From the NCBI RefSeq assembly GCF_900101015.1, contig NZ_FNFZ01000001.1, forward strand, positions 75,412 to 139,411: a stretch of 64,000 nt of DNA, given 5' to 3'. The position numbers were made by a program, and so were the translations under genes. The DNA comes from Sarcina sp. DSM 11001. Its GTDB lineage: Bacteria > Bacillota > Clostridia > Lachnospirales > Lachnospiraceae. Positions 7,922 through 16,187 of the stretch are shown here, in pieces. Under the pieces are notes generated by a model. It searched no databases and was not told the origin of the DNA. It was given only the letters and a program-made list of their open reading frames with translations. The stretch's first letter is position 1. Each line of letters begins with the position of its first letter.

Positions 7922-9109
7922 ATGATCGATGTCTACGGTACTCTGGGGCCATCCTGTGCCTCGGCAGAAGTACTTACACAGATGTTTCTTGCGGGAATGA
8001 CGGGGGTCCGCCTGAATCTCTCCCATGTCAGCCTGCGGGAGAGTGAGGGCCTGCTCAATGTTCTTCACGATGCGGCGCAGAGGGCGGGAGTAAAACCCCT
8101 CCTTCTCGTTGATCTGCAGGGACCGGAGCTGCGGATCGGACCTATGGGAAAGCCGGCTGAGCTGCGCGAGGATGAGGAAGTACGCCTGTGCAGTGAAGAA
8201 GCGTTTTCATTATCCTGTTCAGGAGAAGGAGCACCTTCCAGTCCGGGATACGGGACGTCTTCCTGTTCAGGAGAAGGAGCACCTTCCAGTCCGGGATACG
8301 GGACGTCTTCCTGTTCAGGAGAAGGGGCATCTTCGAGTCCGGGATGCGGGACGTCAGTGTGTGCCGCCGGTGGATCCGGATCTCTTGTGGACATTCCTGT
8401 CCCGGAAGCGGTCTATAATGTTTTGGAAAAAAATACGGAGGTGCTTCTGGATGACGGAAGACTCCTCCTCAGGGTCACGAAGACGGGGGAGGAGAGCATA
8501 TTTGCCCGGGTGGTCCGCGGAGGGAGACTGACGGGCCGCAAGAGCATCAAGGTTCCGGGGGCTGACATTCGCCTGCCTGCCATGACGAAGGCGGACCGCC
8601 AGAACGTACGGGATGCCCTTGGCTGCGGGGTGACCGGTATTATGCAGCCCTTTGTCCGGAGCAGGGAGGACCTCGAAGAGGTCAGAGGAGTGCTCGCGGA
8701 GAATGGGGCGCAGAAACTGCAGCTCGTTGCCAAGATTGAGAACCGCGCCGGGATGGACCAGCTCGCAGAGCTCCTGCCTGCCTGTGATGCTGTCTGTATC
8801 GCCCGCGGAGATCTCGGAAATGACATGGATCTGTGGCAGCTTCCGGCCGCCCAAAAGCAGATCGCGGCGGACTGCAGGGCAGCGGGCAAATATTTTATGA
8901 CAGCCACCCAGATGCTGTCGAGCATGGAACAGAGTGCAGTTCCCACGAGGGCTGAAGTCAATGATATTTTTAACACCGTCGCAGACGGCGCCTCGGGAGT
9001 AATGGTGACCGGAGAGACCGCTGTCGGCCGTTATCCCGTGGAGGTCATCCGCTATCTCGCAAAGACGGCGGCGGAGGGAGAGAGATACAGAGAAATCCTG
9101 AACAGCTGA
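7922..9109 (+). CDS. short pyruvate kinase-like protein with repeat insert
   Basis: This 395-residue protein matches the catalytic barrel of pyruvate kinase (phosphoenolpyruvate + ADP to pyruvate + ATP). It has GVRLNLSHVS (Arg29, Asn31, Ser33, His34), the catalytic lysine in VAKIENRAG (Lys271), the metal site ARGDLGND, and TATQMLSSM followed by PTRAEVNDI and the SGETA-like TGETAVGRYP. It stops after the barrel, so the C-terminal regulatory domain of typical 470-590 residue pyruvate kinases is missing. The mobile B domain contains three copies of a 16-residue Ser/Gly/Pro-rich repeat (residues 98-145). ATG 7922 is chosen because GGGGGTG lies 4 nt upstream; an upstream TTG at 7883 has no ribosome binding site. 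It may be a second, unregulated pyruvate kinase or a relative with altered activity. Confidence 0.82.
   Translation: MIDVYGTLGPSCASAEVLTQMFLAGMTGVRLNLSHVSLRESEGLLNVLHDAAQRAGVKPLLLVDLQGPELRIGPMGKPAELREDEEVRLCSEEAFSLSCSGEGAPSSPGYGTSSCSGEGAPSSPGYGTSSCSGEGASSSPGCGTSVCAAGGSGSLVDIPVPEAVYNVLEKNTEVLLDDGRLLLRVTKTGEESIFARVVRGGRLTGRKSIKVPGADIRLPAMTKADRQNVRDALGCGVTGIMQPFVRSREDLEEVRGVLAENGAQKLQLVAKIENRAGMDQLAELLPACDAVCIARGDLGNDMDLWQLPAAQKQIAADCRAAGKYFMTATQMLSSMEQSAVPTRAEVNDIFNTVADGASGVMVTGETAVGRYPVEVIRYLAKTAAEGERYREILNS
8213..8356 (+). repeat. 48-nt tandem repeat x3 inside the pyruvate kinase-like gene
   Basis: Three consecutive 48-nt units start at 8213, 8261 and 8309. The first two are identical and the third differs at a few positions. 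Because 48 is divisible by three the frame is kept, and each unit encodes a 16-residue block beginning SCSGEGAPSS and ending PGYGTS. Confidence 0.95.
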
Positions 9110-9202
9110 AAATTATGGCTTTTACAGGACAGAGTGAGATCAAATTGAGACAAAAAGGTTTTGCTGAGGCAGCTGACTGAATTTCTGGAAAGGGGAAAAG
9201 AA

Positions 9203-9697
9203 ATGAAGTGTCCTTATTGTGGAAGTGAAGATACCAGAGTGTCTGATTCCAGACCGGTGGAGGAAAACAATTCTATCCGCAGAAGAAGGGTTTGTGATGC
9301 GTGTAAGCGCAGATTCACGACTTATGAGAAGATTGAGACGATCCCCATGGTCGTGATCAAAAAGGACAACAACAGAGAGCCCTATGACCGGTCCAAGATC
9401 GAGGGTGGGATCCTCAGAGCCTGCCACAAACGCCCGGTCAGCGTAAACCAGATCAAGCGTGTTGTCGATGAGATCGAAAAAGAGATTTTTGACCGCGAGG
9501 AAAAGGAGATCTCCAGCTCCGAGATCGGAGAGCTGGTGATCAAGCGCGTTCACAGCCTGGATCCGGTCGCCTATGTCCGCTTTGCCTCTGTATACCGTGA
9601 GTTTAAGGATGTCGGCACTTTCATGGAGGAACTCGGGAAACTGCTCGAGCAGGAAAATGTCCGCGGGAAAACGAAAAAAGCCGGCAGGGATTCCTGA
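9203..9697 (+). CDS. nrdR: transcriptional repressor NrdR
   Basis: NrdR represses ribonucleotide reductase genes by sensing ATP/dATP. The 164-residue protein starts with a zinc ribbon (CPYC at 3-6 and CDAC at 31-34, with the RRRVC and RRFTTYE signatures), followed by an ATP-cone domain (about 49-139: VIKKDNNREPYDRSKIEGGILRA is the start of it, split by the usual nucleotide-binding lysines). ATG 9203 has AAAGGGG 7 nt upstream; an in-frame TTG at 9161 is rejected. No ribonucleotide reductase gene or obvious paired NrdR box is in the window, so its targets lie elsewhere. Confidence 0.96.
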   Translation: MKCPYCGSEDTRVSDSRPVEENNSIRRRRVCDACKRRFTTYEKIETIPMVVIKKDNNREPYDRSKIEGGILRACHKRPVSVNQIKRVVDEIEKEIFDREEKEISSSEIGELVIKRVHSLDPVAYVRFASVYREFKDVGTFMEELGKLLEQENVRGKTKKAGRDS

Positions 9698-9779
9698 AGC
9701 ACATCGTCCGGCTGGGGCGCGGCCGTCGTTACTGGCGCACCATGACCGGGGCGTGGAGTAACTAAGGCACTGTCCCCCT

Positions 9780-9985
9780 TGCCTGTCTCCCTTCAGGCAG
9801 GCCTGGACTGTAACACATCAGCCTCGCTACAGTACACGCCCTATCGAGGACGTGTACTGTAGCTTGCGAAAATCCCATTCCAAATCGCTTCGCGATGGGA
9901 TTTTCGCCGTAAAACTCGGGTTTTTCGCGAAAAAGCCGCGAAAAACGCCTCGAGTTTCGAGCCGGTCTGTACTGTGACCCAGCCT
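9780..9985. repeat. cluster of inverted repeats; member of dispersed palindrome family A
   Basis: The 388-bp gap between nrdR and efp is packed with hairpins: GCTACAGTACACG (9826-9838) with CGTGTACTGTAGC (9851-9863), 13 bp perfect; GAAAATCCCAT (9868-9878) with ATGGGATTTTC (9895-9905); TTTTTCGCG (9921-9929) with CGCGAAAAA (9937-9945), nested in AAACTCG (9912-9918) with CGAGTTT (9951-9957). There is no coding frame with a ribosome binding site and no T-tract. The first hairpin is related to the palindromes at 11871-11910 and 52155-52204; the adjoining CTTGCGAAAAT is shared exactly with the latter. Confidence 0.75.
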
Positions 9986-10017
9986 CCACAGATACTGCTG
10001 CAGTTTTTAAATGGTGG

Positions 10018-10046
10018 TTGAAAAAGTTGCTTCTCTGTTATAGAAT
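10018..10046 (+). promoter_or_regulatory. promoter of efp
   Basis: TTGAAA (10018-10023), a 17-bp spacer and TAGAAT (10041-10046), 39 bp before the efp start codon. Confidence 0.65.
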
Positions 10047-10085
10047 AAACTGGTATTGACGCGATTATCTCAGGAGGTACTTTAT

Positions 10086-10643
10086 ATGATTTCTGCAAGT
10101 GATTTCAGGAATGGCATTACGATTGAGAAAGATGGAAGCGTTCTCGAGATCGTTGAGTTCCAGCATGTTAAACCGGGTAAAGGCGCAGCGTTCGTCAGAA
10201 CCAAGCTGAAAGATATTATCAACGGCGGTGTGACTGAGACAACCTTCAGGCCTACAGAGAAATTCCCTCAGGCCAGGATCGACCGCAAGGAATATCAGTA
10301 TCTGTATCAGGATGGCGAGCTCTATGCGTTCATGGATACAGAGACATTTGACCAGATTTCTCTCGGCAAGGATATTGTCGGTGACAACATGAAGTTCGTC
10401 AAAGAGAACGATATGATCAAGGTCAATTCCTATAATAACATCCCGTTTGCGATCGAACCTCCGATGTTCGTGGAGCTTGAGATTACCGAGACCGAACCCG
10501 GATTCAAGGGCAATACCGCCACAGGCGCTACCAAGCCCGCGATCGTGGAGACCGGCGCGCAGGTCAGCGTACCGCTTTTCTGCAACATCGGCGACAAGAT
10601 CAAGATCGACACCAGGAGCGGTGAGTATCTTTCCAGAGCATGA
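10086..10643 (+). CDS. efp: translation elongation factor P
   Basis: EF-P binds between the ribosomal P and E sites and helps peptide bond formation at proline runs. The 185-residue protein has the usual length and three beta-barrel domains (KOW-like N domain, central OB, C-terminal OB). The N domain loop reads VKPGKGAAF, with Lys32 at the tip position that is modified in many bacteria. The C-terminal signature ending [13 protein letters not shown] is typical. AGGAGG lies 9 nt before ATG 10086, and an in-frame upstream ACG-region start is not needed. No modification enzyme is adjacent. Confidence 0.97.
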   Translation: MISASDFRNGITIEKDGSVLEIVEFQHVKPGKGAAFVRTKLKDIINGGVTETTFRPTEKFPQARIDRKEYQYLYQDGELYAFMDTETFDQISLGKDIVGDNMKFVKENDMIKVNSYNNIPFAIEPPMFVELEITETEPGFKGNTATGATKPAIVETGAQVSVPLFCNIGDKIKIDTRSGEYLSRA

Positions 10644-10729
10644 CATTCCTTTATTTCTATTATACGGAACCGGGGGACCAGGTCTTATCGAGAGCCTGAT
10701 CTTACGGCTTCGGCTTTGTGGATTAAGAA

Positions 10730-10760
10730 GGCAGTGAGTACAAAACTCACTGCCTTTTTT
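10730..10760 (+). terminator. intrinsic terminator of efp
   Basis: GGCAGTGAGT (10730-10739) pairs with ACTCACTGCC (10745-10754), followed by six T residues. Confidence 0.9.
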
Positions 10761-10841
10761 ATGCGTTTAAATTTTAAAGCTTTTTAAATTTCGATGCGTT
10801 TATATTTCAATGCATTTTTGAACGGAGGCAGTAGTTGATCG

Positions 10842-11819
10842 ATGAATTATACAAATAAACAACCTATCAATAAACAACCTTTAAATACACAACATATCAA
10901 TAAACAGAACAGAGAGGGAAACAGCTGCAAAGATAAGGCGGAAGGCCTGTGTGTGAGGAAGTCGGAGTATTATGCCATGCTCCGCTCGGAGCTTGAAAAG
11001 CATTCTGACGAAAATGTGGACATTACTTTCCGCGAGGTGAGGAAAAACAATGGTGTCTGTAAAAATGCCTGCACGATCCGTTTCAATGACGCGCAGGTCG
11101 CTCCGACTATATATCTCGAACCCTACTATGATCATTATCTCCACGGAGAGGCTGTATCGGAATCCGCGGAGAATATCATAAATTATTGCAGGAAAAAAAC
11201 TCCTGGCACTACATTTCCGGATAATTTTTTCTACAGCTACGATTCTGTCAGGAACAGACTGGGGATCAAGCTGATCGGGACAGAGGCAAACAGAGGATTT
11301 CTGAAGGGAGTTCCTCATGTCGATCTCGAGGATTTATCTGCTGTTTTTTACTATCTGATGGAAGATCCGGCTTTCGGGAACGGCATGATCATCGTTAAAA
11401 ATACAGATATAAAACGATGGGGAAAGAATGAACAGGAGCTTTACAGGGAGGTCCTGGAAAACTGCGCGCAGATGCTCCCTCCCGTTCTGCGGCCCCTCTC
11501 TGAAGTACTGGAGGTGGTCTGCCCGGAGACGGACGGAAATCTTTATCTTCTCACCAATGAAACCGGCCTGTTCGGAGCCGCGGTGATCCTCTATCCCGGC
11601 ATGCTGCAGGAAATCTCCAGGAAGATTGGAGGCCCTTATTTCATCCTGCCAAGTTCAGTACACGAACTGATCCTGCTCCCCGACTCCGGCGAGGAGGCAG
11701 AGGATCTGCTCAGTATTGTGACGGAGATCAACCACACGCAGGTGGCAGAGGAGGAGATCCTGACCGACGCTGTGTATAAATACGTTCCGGGGGACGATGC
11801 TTTCACTAAAGAAGCGTAA
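10842..11819 (+). CDS. DUF5688 family protein
   Basis: This 325-residue cytoplasmic-looking protein has no signal peptide or membrane segment. It resembles the DUF5688 family, which is common and often multi-copy in Lachnospiraceae and has no known function. Supporting blocks are the NAPTIYLE-like VAPTIYLEPYYDHYLHG (about residues 86-102), VPHVDLEDLSAVFYYL and the C-terminal LPSSVHELILLPDSG. The first 25 residues are Asn/Gln/Lys-rich and come from a short degenerate repeat (NKQP/NTQH/NKQN). GGAGG is 13 nt before the ATG, rather far. A terminator on each side suggests it is transcribed alone. Confidence 0.65.
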   Translation: MNYTNKQPINKQPLNTQHINKQNREGNSCKDKAEGLCVRKSEYYAMLRSELEKHSDENVDITFREVRKNNGVCKNACTIRFNDAQVAPTIYLEPYYDHYLHGEAVSESAENIINYCRKKTPGTTFPDNFFYSYDSVRNRLGIKLIGTEANRGFLKGVPHVDLEDLSAVFYYLMEDPAFGNGMIIVKNTDIKRWGKNEQELYREVLENCAQMLPPVLRPLSEVLEVVCPETDGNLYLLTNETGLFGAAVILYPGMLQEISRKIGGPYFILPSSVHELILLPDSGEEAEDLLSIVTEINHTQVAEEEILTDAVYKYVPGDDAFTKEA

Positions 11820-11870
11820 GTTGTCGAATCGTTCCGGGAGCATCTGGCTATGGTCAGGCGTGTTCTGATC

Positions 11871-11910
11871 GTTACTGTCCACGCCCCCTCGAGGGGCGTG
11901 GACATGTAAC
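11871..11910. repeat. 40-bp near-perfect palindrome, family A
   Basis: GTTACTGTCCACGCCCC pairs with GGGGCGTGGACATGTAAC around a TCGA centre, with one bulged base on each arm. There is no T-tract, so it is not a standard terminator. It is 52 bp after the DUF5688 stop. Aligned to 9826-9851 it matches 19 of 26 positions of one arm. Confidence 0.75.
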
Positions 11911-11968
11911 GCTGTCAAAAATAAAGCTTCAGGTGTCAAAAATAAACGAAATATGTATTACAGAGATA

Positions 11969-11997
11969 TTGAATAATCTGCCTCAATAGTATAGAAT
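11969..11997 (+). promoter_or_regulatory. promoter of the thrS leader
   Basis: TTGAAT (11969-11974), a 17-bp spacer and TAGAAT (11992-11997), giving a transcript start near 12004, just before the T-box leader. Confidence 0.65.
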
Positions 11998-12003
11998 ATC
12001 ACT

Positions 12004-12411
12004 GTTTATTCTTAGTGGGCTGCAGGTCCTTTTTGCCTGTATCCCGAAATCGTTGATGAGGAAAGTAGGACAGGGGATGTCCCAGAGAGGGCTGCCGGCT
12101 GTGCGCTTTTATGGAGATTCGCGCAGTGGTTCTGGAAGCAGTCCGTCGGAAGCTGTCTGAAGACCACCTCGGAGAGGCTCCAATCAAGCCCGGTGATTCC
12201 GTTATCATCATGAAATGAGTGGCCGCCACAGGGCTGTTCCCTTAATACGTCCGGATCATGATCAGGCATCAGTAGTGTTTCAGCCCTGGCTTGCTTCGGC
12301 TATTGGTTATTGCAGGTTTTAAATGCAGGAGCAGCGGCGGCAAGCAGGGTGGAACCGCGTTCGAAAAAACGTCCCTCGCAAGGCAATTTTTTATGCTGTG
12401 CGGGGGTTTTT
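12004..12411 (+). promoter_or_regulatory. T-box riboswitch of thrS (threonine)
   Basis: The leader contains the invariant T-box sequence AGGGTGGAACCGCG at 12346-12359, followed by a terminator. A typical stem I region lies at 12050-12120 (GATGAGGAAAGTAGGA, then CAGAGAGGGCTGCC). The likely specifier is ACC at 12163-12165 in CTGAAGACCACCTCGGAG, a threonine codon. The UGGN element reads UGGA, which predicts a tRNA discriminator U. Uncharged tRNA-Thr would stabilise the antiterminator and switch thrS on. The exact stem I pairing was not folded in full. Confidence 0.92.
12373..12411 (+). terminator. regulated terminator of the thrS T-box
   Basis: CCCTCGCA (12373-12380) pairs with TGCGGGGG (12399-12406), then five T residues. 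Its position 14 nt after the T-box sequence is standard; the antiterminator would use the T-box bases and part of the 5' arm. A further 230 nt of untranslated leader follows before thrS, with no gene that I can support. Confidence 0.85.
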
Positions 12412-12643
12412 CTATGCACGGCAGGAGGTTCTGCGGGAGATCTCCGTACAGGCATTTCTCCCCGGAGGTTCAGTGTTCCGGGATCCGGATGACAGGTGCC
12501 GGAGCATGTCAGGCACTTTGCGGCGGGGGGTTCATCATACATTTCTGTGAACAGTAACAGTCCATTTTTTGTGGACAGGAGATCCTGCATGGGAGATGAG
12601 GAACATTCCGCGGCGGGCGCTTTAATAAAGGAGGAAACAAGGT

Positions 12644-14425
12644 ATGGAAAGAGAACAGTATCTGGAAGTGTATCGTCATTCCCTGTCCCACATTCTGGCC
12701 AAGGCAGTGTTTGAGATCTTTGGAAAAGAGAACGTACAGTACGCGATCGGACCGCAGATCGCGGACGGTTTCTATTATGATTTCATCCTGCCCAGACAGG
12801 TGAACAAGGATGATTTCAAGCTGATCGAGGATAAGATGAAAGAGATCCTCAAGAGGCGCGAGGACTGGACGGAGAAGGAGATGTCCAGGGATGAGGCACT
12901 GGCTCTGTTCGAGGGACAGAAGTTCAAGACCGAGCTGATCCAGGACCTGCCGGCGGACGAGCGGATCACTGTCTATTATACCGGAGATGATTTCGTGGAT
13001 CTGTGCCGCGGCCCTCATATCTCCAATTCCCAGGAGCTCATGGGAGCGGCCTTTGAGATCCGCAGCGTGTCTGGCGCCTACTGGCGCGGCGATGAGCACC
13101 GTGATTCCCTGCAGAGGATCTATGCCTATGCCTTCCCGGACAAGCAGTCCCTCAAGGCCCACAAAGCCCTGATCAAGGAGGCCATGGAGCGCGACCACAA
13201 GAAGCTGGGACCGCAGCTTGACCTCTTCATGTTCGACGAGACCGCCCAGGGTATGCCCTACTGGCTGCCCCGCGGCTGGAGGGTCTTCAATACCCTGCTT
13301 GAATATTGGCGCGGCATTCACGACCTGCACGGCTATCAGGAGATCTCCGCTCCTATCATCAATAATAAAAAGCTCTGGCTCATCAGCGGCCACTGGGCAC
13401 ACTATGTGAACAATATGTTCATCATCCCGGGCAAGGACGGCCAGATCGAGGCCGATGACACCATGGCGGCCAAGCCCATGAACTGCCCGAACGCCATGAA
13501 CGTCTTCAAGCGCCGCGTGCATTCCTACCGTGACCTGCCGATCCGCTATTCCGAGACCGACGTGGTCCACAGAAAAGAGAAGACAGGCCAGCTCAACGGT
13601 CTTTTCCGTGTGCAGATGTTCCGTCAGGACGATGACCACACCTTCGTGATGGAGAGCCAGATCGAAGACGAGATTAAGGATATCCTGGCTATCGCGGATG
13701 AGATCTATGAGACCTTCGGCCTGTCCTACCGCGCGGAGCTCTCCACCCGCCCCGATGATTTCATGGGCGACATCGAGCTCTGGAACCAGGCGGAAGCCTC
13801 CCTTAAGAAGATCCTCGACGGCATGTACGGCGAGGGCAATTACGAGATCAACGAGGGCGACGGCGCCTTCTATGGTCCCAAGATCGACCTGCAGATCAAG
13901 GATGCCCTGGGCCGCGAGTGGCAGTGCGGCACCGTCCAGCTCGACTTCCAGCTGCCCCGCAACTTCGAACTGACCTACACCGCCAGCGACGGTTCCGAGC
14001 GTGTCCCCGTCGTCATCCACAGGGCCCTTTTCGGCTCCCTCGAGCGTTTCATCGGCATCCTGATCGAGCACTTCAAGGGCGCTTTCCCCTTCTGGCTTTC
14101 CCCTTATCAGGTGGGCATTGTTCCCATCCGTGTGGAGCACAATGAATATGCGAAGAAGGTCGCAGGCAAGCTCGCCGCGAACCGCATCCGCTTTGAGGCT
14201 GACTACTCCGACAAGAATATGAAGGAGAAGATCAAGTACTACAAGAACTACAAGACTCCTTATGTCCTGATCCTGGGCGACAAGGAGGCTGCAGAGGGCA
14301 CCGTATCCCTCAACCTGCGCGGCTCCAACCGCCAGCTCAACAACATTCCTCTCGACACCTTCCTCGACATGTGCCGAAAGATGAATGTGGAGCACAGCCT
14401 GGACCTGATCGATTCCCTGGAATGA
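12644..14425 (+). CDS. thrS: threonyl-tRNA synthetase, form without TGS domain
   Basis: ThrS charges tRNA-Thr with threonine and edits mischarged serine. The 593-residue protein begins almost directly in the editing domain: HSLSH (His12, His16) and CRGPH (Cys121, His125). The N-terminal TGS domain of about 60 residues found in the 640-residue E. coli enzyme is absent, and AAGGAGG 8 nt before ATG 12644 supports the short start. The class II catalytic core contains the zinc cysteine in KPMNCPNAM (Cys281), motif 2 (FRVQMFRQDDDH) and motif 3 (HRALFGSLERF), and a C-terminal anticodon-binding domain from about residue 485. It is controlled by the T-box upstream and followed by a bidirectional terminator. 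Confidence 0.97.
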   Translation: MEREQYLEVYRHSLSHILAKAVFEIFGKENVQYAIGPQIADGFYYDFILPRQVNKDDFKLIEDKMKEILKRREDWTEKEMSRDEALALFEGQKFKTELIQDLPADERITVYYTGDDFVDLCRGPHISNSQELMGAAFEIRSVSGAYWRGDEHRDSLQRIYAYAFPDKQSLKAHKALIKEAMERDHKKLGPQLDLFMFDETAQGMPYWLPRGWRVFNTLLEYWRGIHDLHGYQEISAPIINNKKLWLISGHWAHYVNNMFIIPGKDGQIEADDTMAAKPMNCPNAMNVFKRRVHSYRDLPIRYSETDVVHRKEKTGQLNGLFRVQMFRQDDDHTFVMESQIEDEIKDILAIADEIYETFGLSYRAELSTRPDDFMGDIELWNQAEASLKKILDGMYGEGNYEINEGDGAFYGPKIDLQIKDALGREWQCGTVQLDFQLPRNFELTYTASDGSERVPVVIHRALFGSLERFIGILIEHFKGAFPFWLSPYQVGIVPIRVEHNEYAKKVAGKLAANRIRFEADYSDKNMKEKIKYYKNYKTPYVLILGDKEAAEGTVSLNLRGSNRQLNNIPLDTFLDMCRKMNVEHSLDLIDSLE

Positions 14426-14464
14426 TTCATCGAAATGATCCACCGGAATGATTCCCTGGAATAA
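14411..14464. repeat. duplication of the thrS 3' end
   Basis: The last codons and stop of thrS, GATTCCCTGGAATGA (14411-14425), recur as GATTCCCTGGAATAA at 14450-14464, with degenerate GGAATGAT and GAAATGAT copies between. Confidence 0.7.
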
Positions 14465-14544
14465 AAAGAACTCTGTGAAAACTATGAAAAACAGATGACA
14501 TGAGGTCAGAGCAGCTGGTACAAGGCTCGTTTCCGGGCTTTGTG

Positions 14545-14604
14545 CAATGTACGATGAAGAATAAACAGATTCTACAATGTACAATGAGGAATAAACAGAT
14601 TCTC
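14545..14604. repeat. 30-nt direct repeat, two copies
   Basis: CAATGTACGATGAAGAATAA begins at 14545 and a close copy at 14575, 30 nt apart, each ending ACAGATTCT. It lies in the thrS 3' untranslated region. Confidence 0.7.
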
Positions 14605-14616
14605 TGAAAAACAAAT

Positions 14617-14666
14617 AAAACCAGCCGGAGGAACGACGGATGATCGTTTCTCCGGCTGGTTTTTTA
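14617..14666. terminator. bidirectional terminator between thrS and aldA
   Basis: AAAACCAGCCGGA (14617-14629) pairs with TCCGGCTGGTTTT (14651-14663), flanked by A- and T-tracts. It serves both convergent genes. Confidence 0.88.
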
Positions 14667-14732
14667 CTCGTAAGTGCCGTACCCTTCCGGCGGCTGGACT
14701 TGGACTTTGTTCAGGACCGGGCATTATGCTTC

Positions 14733-16187
14733 TCAGATGCCCTGGGCATTCAGGTCATAGTCGACGTAGCAGACGTGGGTCTCGAGGAATTCTTCAAGGC
14801 CGAGTTCGCCGTCGTCGCCGCCCAGACCGGACTGGCGGACGCCTGCGTGGAAGCCCTGGAAGGCTTCGAAGTGCTCGCGGTTGACATAGGTCTCGCCGTA
14901 GTGCAGCTCGTTGAGGGCGCGCATGATGGTATCCCAGTTGGTGGAGTAGATGGAGGAGGTCAGGCCGTAGATGCAGTCGTTGGCCTTTTCAAATGCCTCG
15001 TCCAGGGTCTTGAAGGTGGTGATCGGAAGGACGGGTCCGAAGATCTCCTCGGTCATGATCCTGCTGCCGTGCTCACAGCCTGTGATGACGGTGGGCTCAT
15101 AGAAGAAGCCCTTGCCGTTTACAGTAGTGGGATGTCCGCCGCAGAGGACCTTTGCTCCGTCCGCGATGGCGCTCTTCACCAGATCGTCCACGTGCTCCTG
15201 CTGTGCCTTGTTGACCATGGGGCCCATGTCGAAGGCGCCTTCCAGAGGATTGCCGTAGGTGGTCTTCTCGAAGCGGGCGACGATCTTTTTGACGAATTCG
15301 TCATAGATGCCTTCCTGGACATAGATGCGCTCCGCGCAGTTGCAGGCCTGGCCGGTGTTGATGATGCGGGAATTGTAGACATGCTCGATGGTCTCGTCCA
15401 GCTTGCAGTCGTTCATGATGATGACCGGAGCCTTGCCGCCCAGCTCGAGGGAGACCTTGGTGATGTTGTCGGCGGCCTTTTTCATGATCTTCTTGCCTGC
15501 CTCGGTGGAACCGGTCATGGAGACCATGGCGACCTTGGGGCTGGAGGAGAGGGCATCGCCGACTACTGCACCGGAGCCGCTGATAACATTGATGACGCCC
15601 TTGGGAAGGGAGCTCTTCTCGACGAGCTTCGCGAACTCATAGCAGCCGTTCGGGGAGTCGCTGGAGGGCTTGAGCACGACTGTACAGCCTGCCATCAGGA
15701 CAGGAGCGACCTTGCGGCCGATGAGGAAGAGCGGGAAGTTCCAGGGCATTATGCCTGCCACGACGCCCAGAGGCATTTTGTACATAAAGATGTTTTCATT
15801 CGGGCGGTCGGAGGGGATGATCTGGCCTTTGATATGGCGGGCCATCTCCGCAAAATAATTCAGATATTCTGTCAGCCATCCGGCTTCATCCATGGACTGG
15901 GCAAGCGGTTTGCCCATTTCCTCGGAATTGGTCCTGGCGAACAGCTCGCGGTTATCAGCTACGAGCTGAGCCAGCTCCCGGACATAGCCGGCGCGTACAA
16001 TAGGAGGTGTCTTGGCCCACTCTTTCTGAGCGGCGGCTGCTGCGTCTATAGCTGCCTCGACGTCTGCCGCCGTAGCTTTGGGGACTTCCGAGATGACTTC
16101 CTCGGTAGCGGGGTTCAGGACCTGAAGCATTTCGCGGTCGCCGTTAGGGATGAATTCGCCATTGATAAATAATTCATACGTTCTCAT
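14733..16187 (-). CDS. aldA: NAD-dependent aldehyde dehydrogenase, lactaldehyde dehydrogenase (AldA)-like
   Basis: The 484-residue enzyme belongs to the aldehyde dehydrogenase superfamily, which oxidises aldehydes to acids with NAD(P)+. It has the cofactor blocks MPWNFPLFLIGRK (147-159), KPSSDSPN and MTGSTEAGKK, the general base Glu248 in LELGGKAP, and the nucleophile in GQACNCAER (Cys282). The GQxCNCAER form, SDRPNENI and NREHFEAFQGFHAG are close to E. coli AldA (lactaldehyde/glycolaldehyde dehydrogenase), so that substrate class is likely but not certain. GGGAGG lies 5 nt before ATG 16187; an upstream frame extension has no ribosome binding site. It is divergent from the transketolase genes and ends at a shared terminator. 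Confidence 0.9.
   Translation of the reverse strand: MRTYELFINGEFIPNGDREMLQVLNPATEEVISEVPKATAADVEAAIDAAAAAQKEWAKTPPIVRAGYVRELAQLVADNRELFARTNSEEMGKPLAQSMDEAGWLTEYLNYFAEMARHIKGQIIPSDRPNENIFMYKMPLGVVAGIMPWNFPLFLIGRKVAPVLMAGCTVVLKPSSDSPNGCYEFAKLVEKSSLPKGVINVISGSGAVVGDALSSSPKVAMVSMTGSTEAGKKIMKKAADNITKVSLELGGKAPVIIMNDCKLDETIEHVYNSRIINTGQACNCAERIYVQEGIYDEFVKKIVARFEKTTYGNPLEGAFDMGPMVNKAQQEHVDDLVKSAIADGAKVLCGGHPTTVNGKGFFYEPTVITGCEHGSRIMTEEIFGPVLPITTFKTLDEAFEKANDCIYGLTSSIYSTNWDTIMRALNELHYGETYVNREHFEAFQGFHAGVRQSGLGGDDGELGLEEFLETHVCYVDYDLNAQGI

Noticed and set aside
12291-12557. Several 60-96 codon frames on both strands
   Set aside because: They overlap the T-box antiterminator and terminator, which explains the sequence.
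12509-14614. Long open frame of 701 codons on the minus strand
   Set aside because: It is the antisense shadow of thrS; it has no ribosome binding site and encodes the repetitive Val/Asp/Leu-rich pattern typical of reverse-strand reading of G/C-ending codons.
14640-16172. Open frame of 510 codons on the plus strand
   Set aside because: Antisense shadow of the aldehyde dehydrogenase gene, which has all catalytic motifs on the minus strand.
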